A stretch of DNA of 64,000 bases. Origin: Cinnamomum chago (lineage: Eukaryota; Streptophyta; Magnoliopsida; Laurales; Lauraceae). Location of the stretch: contig CP142456.1 of assembly GCA_038049695.1 (NCBI GenBank), positions 76,841,422-76,905,421 on the forward strand, written 5' to 3'. Shown here in pieces: positions 56,229 through 64,000 of the stretch; positions within the stretch are counted from its first letter, which is position 1; each line of letters begins with the position of its first letter. The translations under genes and the position numbers were made by a program. The notes under the pieces are model-generated. The model was not told the origin of the DNA, searched no databases, and saw nothing but the letters and a program-made list of their open reading frames with translations.

Positions 56229-59200
56229 ACATCCCTATACACAAATAGGGTGGAAAGCAGGTTGGGTTGGACTCTAAATGGGTCAGATTGAGATGAGTAG
56301 TTTGCGATTTGAGATCCAATCAGGCTTGTCCAACCCACACGCGGCACAAGGGATTTCCAGGGCTTTATTGTTTTATAGATTTTTCAATATTTTTTCCTTT
56401 TTTTCTTCTGCCATTATTGCAATTTTCTCACAACAATATTAATTTTAGCCAATATTTTGGAAGTATGAAACCATGTGATAAATGTTGTGTATTTCTTTGG
56501 ACGCATTCATTGGAAGTCGACTTCACCTTCAATGCTCACAAAATAAATGTTTAGTGTAGAGAACATTGTATAAATTATGAAAATTTATTTTAGTGTTAGC
56601 TCACTGTCACGTTTCTTAAACGAATTGCATTCATTTCTTGTTATGGGTACATTTCTTATGGAATTCAAATAAATTGGGCTTCTATCAAAAGGGTTAAGAA
56701 TGATGAATTAACTTTCTCAATTTACAAAGGACCATGAAAACTCATCCCTTTTGTGGGAAATTATTACTCTTCTTTCATCCTAAGTTCTTGTTTGCCTGAT
56801 TCCTCTTAATTTCAACAAGTTCACAAGAAATGGGCATATATTGAATGGGATAAAGAGAAAGATGAGAAGAAAGAGAACTACAAAAGGGCCATCAAGTTTC
56901 TAGGATTTAGTTATTATAAGGTGTGAAGGGTAGACAATCATTAGCCACCAAAACGAGGACATATAATGAACCCTCATAGATCTTCATCTTTAATCCTTCA
57001 CTCTTTGTTAATTGAAAAATATAATTTGGTCGATTTATAATGAGAAACTGTTTTTCAATCAATTCTATTGGATGCCCCAACTCTAACATGTATCTTGGGA
57101 GAACTAATACGTAGGTCTAAATTATGAGTGTAGTCATCAGTTTCATGAAAGGGCAATTTATACCCTCAGTTTCCATAGTGTCTAAGAAATAATCAGACAA
57201 ACATGCATTAGAAAATTGAATTTCAAACATGTGTTGCTTGATTTACCAAAAAAAAAAAAAAAGATGTGTTGGTCCATGTAGGTGCAGCACAATCAGTCAA
57301 TCACTCTTGACATGGGCAAGAACAAAAGAAAAAAGTAGAAAAAAGAAAGAAAAAAGTAATATGTCATATTTTTAATTTTTCAGCTTATGTTATCAATGCC
57401 TTTTGGGTGTCACCTTGGTCCTAAGAGGAAGCCAAAGCAAGCTGTTTTTTTTCTTCTGGGAGAGAAGTTATCTTGTCATCTTGACCTTTTGGGTCTGACC
57501 TTAACTAGTTCACTTTTAGTTTGGATTCATAGAACTCTAAAATGAGGAATTCTTCCACTAGAGAAATCTAAAATCCCTGGAATCCTGGAACAGAGCACTT
57601 CCTATTCTTAAAAGTTAAAGTTCTGTTGTTTGGTTGTCAGTAAAATGTTCCCTCAACTCCATTTAGATCTCTAAAACGAAATGTTAACTTCAAGAGAAGT
57701 GAAATCTTACAGGGAAGAATGTAAGAGTGCCTTGAAAGGTTAGAGACCCATTAGTTATCCAAACGCCAAAGTAAAAACTTAATTCTTATGATGGATGTCA
57801 GGATGTGGGTATTTTGAGTCATTTGGTTTTGGAACTTATGATGATCCTTTCAAGGAATTGAGTTTCTAATGATGGGAGCGTTGCCCTCACATTCAAATGT
57901 TTGGGAGATCCATGAATATGATTAGCATGTGCCATCTCCTTTTTAATGACATGTTACCATGATTATTCTCAAATCTCAATCAAAATAAACTAAGTACTAC
58001 TGAGAACTATCTGCTTTGATGATTGATGATTGGGATAAATCATGAGCCAACTTAGATATGAGATCTCCAATTGCTTATACTCAGAGAAAATCCATTATTT
58101 AGCACATACTGACATACACATTATCATGGTATATAGCAGATTATTGAGTGGCAATTTAGGGATGATCCATCCTAACCTAAATGATCCAACCTGATAACTT
58201 GGGTTTCAGATTGACATATCTGGCTAGATCAACTGTTGGTGGTAATAATTGTGCAGCTCATCTAGGGACCCACAAGATTGGGCCCGCAAAAGAGTATATA
58301 GATGACCCTCCTAATCCAATCATCAAAAGAACCAAATGTATAACATGGAAATAGGCCTTCTTATATAAACAAAGAAATACCATCTTTCTTTTCAAATCTT
58401 CAGAACCAATATTTTATTGATATTTAAGCTCACTTATCCAAATCCAACTAGCTAATAAATTACCAAAATCTATTGAAATCACAGATATTTTGAGCTTCTC
58501 TAATTCAGAGGGGAAGTCTAGTGATTCAAAACATCCCCCTTAATACCTCTTACACATTTCTAGACATTCATATGTCTTAATTAGTTAAAAACTTTGATTT
58601 CCAAATAGCATATTTCAATCTTGGAGCCTATCAGCACTACTTTTTCTTTCTTCCTTGTATCTTTGTTTAGTCGTTTTGATGTTTGATCCCTTTTCTACAG
58701 TAATGTTGATCTTTGGGGGACAAATAGAGAACCCTATCACTATTAGTATATCTAGATCTTCTATTCATATTCTTTTCCATTTGAAGTTTAACAGTACCTA
58801 GATCTCCTTAAAAGATTGTCCTGATGTGGATAGATTGGATGCTATAATACATGGTTGTTGCATTTTCTTGTTATAAATTAGAATAGATGGAGCTGGGGGC
58901 CTAAAGAACATGGTAGTTGTGGTAATGAAATACTAAATTAGAGTACATGTGAATAATTTATGTGAGACCTTGAATGAAGATCATGTTCTGAAATCCTGTT
59001 AAGGTTGTTAATTGGTGTGATTAAGGGATGCCATGGCCCATCCATGTGCTTCCACTTTGAGCTAAACCAATGATAAGTTCCACAACCCTCCATTTTTTTC
59101 CCATCCCAAAAAGTCCCTTCTGGCTTTCATGCTCATGGGAGGGGTTTTCTTCTTTGTTTATGTGCAAGCTGTGGACTTGCTGGGCCTCTTTTCCAAGTTA

Positions 59201-62200
59201 AAAGCATAATAACATAAGATACATAAAAGTTGGTAAGCTACATAGGCATGTCTTTCTTTTTTATTTCTTTCAAAAGGAATACAATCACTCGGCATTATTA
59301 TCTACTTACTAAGAAGAATGTGAACCTTGACCAAAAGGGTCAATGATAAGGTCCATCAATCCATATGCATTATAATATGGGGATGGTTAAATAGTCTGTA
59401 GGAGTACCTAACTATTCTCTAGTCGTCCCCACCCCGCCCCGGCATCCGCCCTTTATGGGCCAACATGGAAGAACCACAAATTGCACCAAACTGGTCAATT
59501 ACAACTACCCAATTAATTATAGTTCAGCCCATTGGCTATATGTACAATGGCTATGTGGGTCTAGCCAAGCGCCCAATTGGTGAAAATTTGAGTCTCTAGA
59601 TGTATCCACCAACTGAATTCGATTTTCTTTTACCAAGGTCTAGTTTTGGATCGTCGAAACTTGGTTTCCCTGCACTCAAGAAAAATTTAATTATGTGGAA
59701 CACTGTTTACTTTTAATTGGTTAAAGCAAAGAACAAAAGGCTGTCACTTATAGTTAACTCTGCTTATATAAATGCATGAACACTTATTTACTTGCAAAAA
59801 TTACTTTAGCTCAGTCTACAAGGATCCAAAGGGCTCTCAAGGTTGAGTTCTACTACTAGTGATAGTTGATTGGAGTATAATTTGTAGTACTCGAGCTTCC
59901 TAAAAAGAACTTCGATAACTAGTAATGAGTAAACTTAATGGTGCATGGTTTAGTAATGTGAAGTTTTTCAAGCTTCAAGTAAGGACTCTCTTGATGGAGT
60001 TCCTTAATCCTTGAGAGGAAATGGAAGATAATAATCATTAAAGATCCATGTGCAAAGCCTCTCTCTAGAGCACTAGAGAAAACTATGTTTTATTGGGTGA
60101 GATGTGGCCTAACATGTTGCCTATAGATCTCCACCCCTTTCATGCCCCTTCTATAAAAAGCCCTTTCCTATGAATCTTGAAAAATCCAACAAGAATCAGG
60201 CAAAAGAATTCACACAGAGCATTTTTCTATGAAAGGGGCCAAGTGTCGAGGATCAAAATTGGAGATCAAAGGAGCATCACAATAGCATCCTTTGATAGGA
60301 AATGGTTGTCCCACCCTACACCTAAAAAAATTGAACTGCAGGAATTTGATAGTCCCTCAGAAGATCTTCACCTTTCACACTTCACACTTCACACTTCACT
60401 CCTTAGATAAAAGCCTCTTCCCTTTGAACTTATAGGATTTTTTCATGAATTTGTAGAATGAGAATTAAATTGTCATGGAGCAGGTGATTTTTTAGTGCTA
60501 GTATGGAATGAAGATAGGTATTCTAGTCATAGTTTTCTTTTTCTTTTCCTTTTAGAGTTTTATAGTAGGAACTCTTTAGCAGACCTGAGTTTGATGGGAT
60601 GATGAAGAAGAAAATGATGATGATGATGATGATATCATTGAATAAAGTGGACGGATAAATTAAACGTTCATTGGGATTTGGATTATAAAGGTTTGATGTC
60701 TTCTTTAATGAAGCTCAATTATTTTCTATCTATTTTGGGTTGCCTAGATGCACCCAAGTCATTGATTCACAAGAGGATTCCTTGAATGTGTATGAGAGAG
60801 AGAGAGACAGAGGTGCTCCCATGATCATAAGTGAGATCCTAGACCTTTGTGAATAAATGAAGTGAGACCACAACAAGGTATCATATATGTTCACATGCCT
60901 CAATTTAAACTAAAACAGAAGTAAGCTAAAAAAACGCCTTTATAATGACTAATTAAAGTTCTAACAGGTCACTCAAACAGTATTATCATCATGAATTGTT
61001 ATAGCTCAAGGCAGAATTTCAAAAGGCATAAGCCATCAATCTTTTTACTGCTATTGCTACAGATCCAGTGATATTTTAACCAGATCAATAACAGTTTTAA
61101 CTTGAAACTGTATTAAATTCTGTCACTTTCTCCACTTCACAGGGACAAAGAAATGGTGATCCATACGTACGATTTCCATTGGATTATAGTAACTTTAAAA
61201 TGCGCATTATTTCGATAGAATAAAAGCACTAAGTACTGGAAACACTTTTTCTTTTTAGCCAGTAATTTTGTTTATGAAGACATAAATTTGCGCAAAACTA
61301 ATCACTTTCTACAATTTAGCATGAAAATATGTGCTAAACATGAATGATTGAAATATACTCGTTTTCAAATGCAATCAATTTGTCTTGTTGAGAAATCAAG
61401 TGCCAGATGAAATGACATGATCTCAAGAAATTTTCATGTGAAGACAATACTTTTAATGTTATCTCCAGTCAAAATACTGTATGGCCAAAAGGGTCCCTGA
61501 CCCATATAACAAAATCCACATTAGTGTCACCAGACATGATGTGATGCCAAGAGGTTTTCATGTGATCATGAGTCAAAACTCCACAAAATCTCTCAAACTG
61601 CAATCTTCAGTCAAATATCAGAAGGCGCAATGGGTCCCAGAGTCATATGCTGCAATCACATTGAGAGGCTGGCTCTCTTTGGGAACACACCACACTCTAA
61701 GACAACAAGAACCTACAATCTCTTGTGTGGTTTTAGACTTTCAAATCTCCTTTTTTCCATGTGCAAGCAATGTGGCATGCATTTTCTATTTATATTTCTT
61801 TCCAAAACTCTCTACCCACATCCATACATATCAAAGGACACTAATAAAACAAGTCTGTTCAGTCAAATATACATTGAATAATGCAATGAAGTGAAAGCAC
61901 TAGTTACACTACTTGCCTCTCATGGAGACCTATGCCTAACTTTGATGAAGGTGGGGCCATAGAAACTGATCTTATAGGGCTTTCTCAGCCGTCCAAATTA
62001 CATGAAAAGGTGGGAAATTAAAAGGTTGCTTTAAGGTAACAAAGTTTTAGAAGCTTTACATCCATTCATGTGGTAATTTATTCATTTTATGTGAGAGCCA
62101 AAGGCCATTTCTCAATGTGATTTGACTGAGATTTGGTATCTATTGACTCTTAATTGTCACCATTAGGGTTTTTATAATAAACAAATGCACAAAAGAAAAG

Positions 62201-62676
62201 CACTAATAATCACAAATGAAGGTGGAGAAGGGGCATGCATTAAGCCAGCCAAGGGGCCCCAGCATGACTTCTTCTCATGTAGAGCAGATTGAATTTTGAA
62301 TAAACAAAAAGAACCTTTAGGCCATGTAATCATGCACAAGCCACACCCAAGTCAAGAGATTCGGTGTAGTCTTCAAAATCTTCCTCTCCATACTTTGGAA
62401 AATACATAACTAAACACTGTTTTAAAGATGATTGTGGTAACACTCATAGTTAAGGCACTACTTAGTGTTGGCATGTGAACCATGTGAACCATATTTAGTA
62501 GCTAAAAGAGCCGTGGAGACTAGCCTTTTGTTTGGATCGTCTCATTTTTTTGATGTCTTAATATGTCTGAAAAAGATCTGTGAGTTTAAGATCTTATTAG
62601 AACTACAAGTTTAAGATCTAATTAGTTGTTCTGTAATAATATCGTTTGTCAACACCCGAACGCTATGATATCTAAA
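56229..62676. other. Intergenic, no gene seen
   Basis: About 6.4 kb, AT-rich, far upstream of the ERF gene. A TATA-like CTATAAAAAG at 60151, a small hairpin at about 60263-60297 (ATCAAAGGA..TCCTTTGAT), a CACTTCA triplicate at about 60375-60398 and a (GAT)n run at about 60613-60633 are the only local features. No frame looks conserved and no known miRNA was recognised. Confidence 0.45.
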
Positions 62677-63353
62677 TTAAATAAGACTGTTTGGTAATGC
62701 ATCTTATCCATGTCTTAAGTTAAGGGTAATTTCTGTCATTTAAAAAAAAATGGTTTTAAGCCTAAAAAACCTATGTGACACTCCAGATTTGTTTCTTTTT
62801 AAACTCGGACAATGCCCAGTACACTCTATACTCATTTTTTTAAACTTAAAAAAAATCATGTTTTAACTATCACAATCCATGTTCCATGTCATAATCACCA
62901 ACATTATTACATGAAATTTAATAATAGTTTGCTTATAAAAGGACTAAAGACACATCACTATAACGACCACCAAAATGATAAAAAAAAAAAAAAAAAACCC
63001 AAAGCCACAAAAACACTTTTGAGTCCATATCTAGAACTATTTGCACTTGGCGGTGATTCCCTTTAACTTGAAAATTTTGGAGCATACAAACAAGGAAGAG
63101 CTTCATTTTAGACGCAAGTGCAACGAAAGAGATAGAGAGATTAGGGCTCGAATCGTTGATATTGGTGAGGGTTATTACGGAAATTTTAAAATTATTTTAA
63201 AGTTCTGAACTGCTTTACTGCTTAAGATGTTGAGTTCTTAATTTCATGAGCTGGATTTCAAGCTCCTAGAATTAAGATAAATCTCGTCTTAATTAACAAG
63301 TCGTCTTAGCGCTTAAAACATCATGTTATTGCGTACCAAACAATCTTATTTAA
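62677..63353. mobile_element. Terminal-inverted-repeat element, 677 bp, TTAA at both ends
   Basis: The left TTAAATAAGACTGTTTGGTA and the right end, which as reverse complement reads TTAAATAAGATTGTTTGGTA, differ at one of 20 bases. If the outer TTAA is a target duplication, the element is 62681-63349. The same TTAA could instead belong to the repeat. The interior has an A18 run and no coding frame. The superfamily is not settled. Confidence 0.7.
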
Positions 63354-63666
63354 TTTTTTTATCTTAGCGCTTAAGACACAAGACATTAAGACCCAAACTT
63401 AAAACGGTCCAAACATTACCTTAGATTGTTTTTTCTTCTTTAAGTGAGATGAGGCTATAAGTTGAATTCTTAGTAACAAATGTGTAACTAATAAGATATG
63501 AAATCACTTTCTAAGGAGAAACCAACAACAAATCAGAATGTAAAAAACTCTATTTACAAATGTTCGAGATACAACAAAATATGAAGAAAAAGCGACAGAC
63601 GCCTATTCATTTGAGAAATCGTTGTGAGCTGGGGAATTACCGGCCTAATGACAACTGGTTTGTTTA

Positions 63667-63951
63667 GAGCCTGTTTGTTTTGTATAATTAAATTCCTATG
63701 AATTTTAAGACTTCGTATTTCTATAAGTAGTTAAAATGAAAATTCAAATGACCTCCCTTGTAATGAAAAGTGAATCAAGGAAACATGGAAAATGAATACC
63801 TAGCCATCACTCTAGTAATTCAAATTCAAGAAAAGTTGATGTCTCATCTACATCACTACCTTATATTCTTCACTATTCACCTGTTTGGTAATTCCAGGCG
63901 GAGCGTATATAATAATGAATTCCTTTGTATTTTATGCAAACGAACAAGCTT
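63667..63951. mobile_element. Tourist-like MITE
   Basis: The left AGCCTGTTTGTTTTGTATAA and the reverse complement of the right end, AGCTTGTTCGTTTGCATAA, pair imperfectly. TTAAATTCCTATGAATT and TAATGAATTCCTTTGTATT extend the inverted similarity. Related to 38851-39336 and 52091-52310. Confidence 0.6.
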
Positions 63952-64000
63952 AAAGTAATGTTGTTTTCCTCTTCACGTGCCAATGTTGCTTAAAAGTTAG

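Noticed and set aside
60150-60420. TATA-like box and downstream text as an unannotated gene or pri-miRNA
   Set aside because: No conserved frame, no known miRNA, and only a 9-bp stem nearby.
61481-61894. 137-codon plus-strand frame
   Set aside because: Composition and wording look random, with no start context, splice signals or recognisable motif.

Overview
This window is nuclear DNA of a flowering plant. The evidence is introns with GT..AG borders, two intronless organellar PPR genes of the plant E type, a KT/HAK/KUP potassium transporter, a plant U-box/ARM ubiquitin ligase, an AP2/ERF factor, a nuclear tRNA-Ser(AGA), and many plant MITEs, SINEs and LTR retrotransposons. Long introns and frequent GGGGCCCAC-type intergenic sequence would suit a woody, transposon-rich genome, perhaps a magnoliid. 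That placement is a weak inference.

Layout. 0.7-1.2 kb (+): a two-exon gene for a small, probably mitochondrial, single-pass membrane protein. 3.6-5.4 kb (-): PPR gene 1. 7.3-8.2 kb: a Mutator-like inverted-repeat element. 9.0-12.5 kb (-): a three-exon U-box/ARM E3 ligase of the PUB42/43/44 kind. 16.5-18.1 kb (-): PPR gene 2. 19.5 kb (-): tRNA-Ser(AGA). 21.4-34.6 kb (-): one potassium transporter gene of the KUP3 kind, rebuilt here as nine coding exons over about 13 kb. Its introns 1 and 3, each about 3.7 kb, hold a Copia reverse-transcriptase fossil, a minisatellite and a cluster of foldback MITEs. 34.6-42.7 kb: gene-free, with a hAT MITE, a Tourist-like MITE and a SINE-like unit. 42.7-50.8 kb: a nested insertion. 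A non-autonomous LTR element (45262-50537, target duplication AATGG) sits inside an older minus-strand solo LTR (42750-50788, target duplication ATAAA). 54.6-55.3 kb (-): an intronless ERF gene of the PUCHI/LEP/FZP type. 55.8-64 kb: gene-free, with a hAT MITE and two more terminal-inverted-repeat elements.

The genes are unrelated and show no operon-like or cluster logic: organelle RNA processing, protein ubiquitination, K+ transport and lateral organ or meristem patterning. The most unusual signals are in the nested LTR element. Its 5' LTR carries four TAGCCGTTG repeats that match the plant M-phase (MSA, MYB3R-bound) element just upstream of a TATA box, interleaved with GTCGACC palindromes. 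Its decayed gene starts with MARTKQT, identical to the start of histone H3. Nothing resembling a CRISPR array or a prokaryotic-type gene cluster is present.
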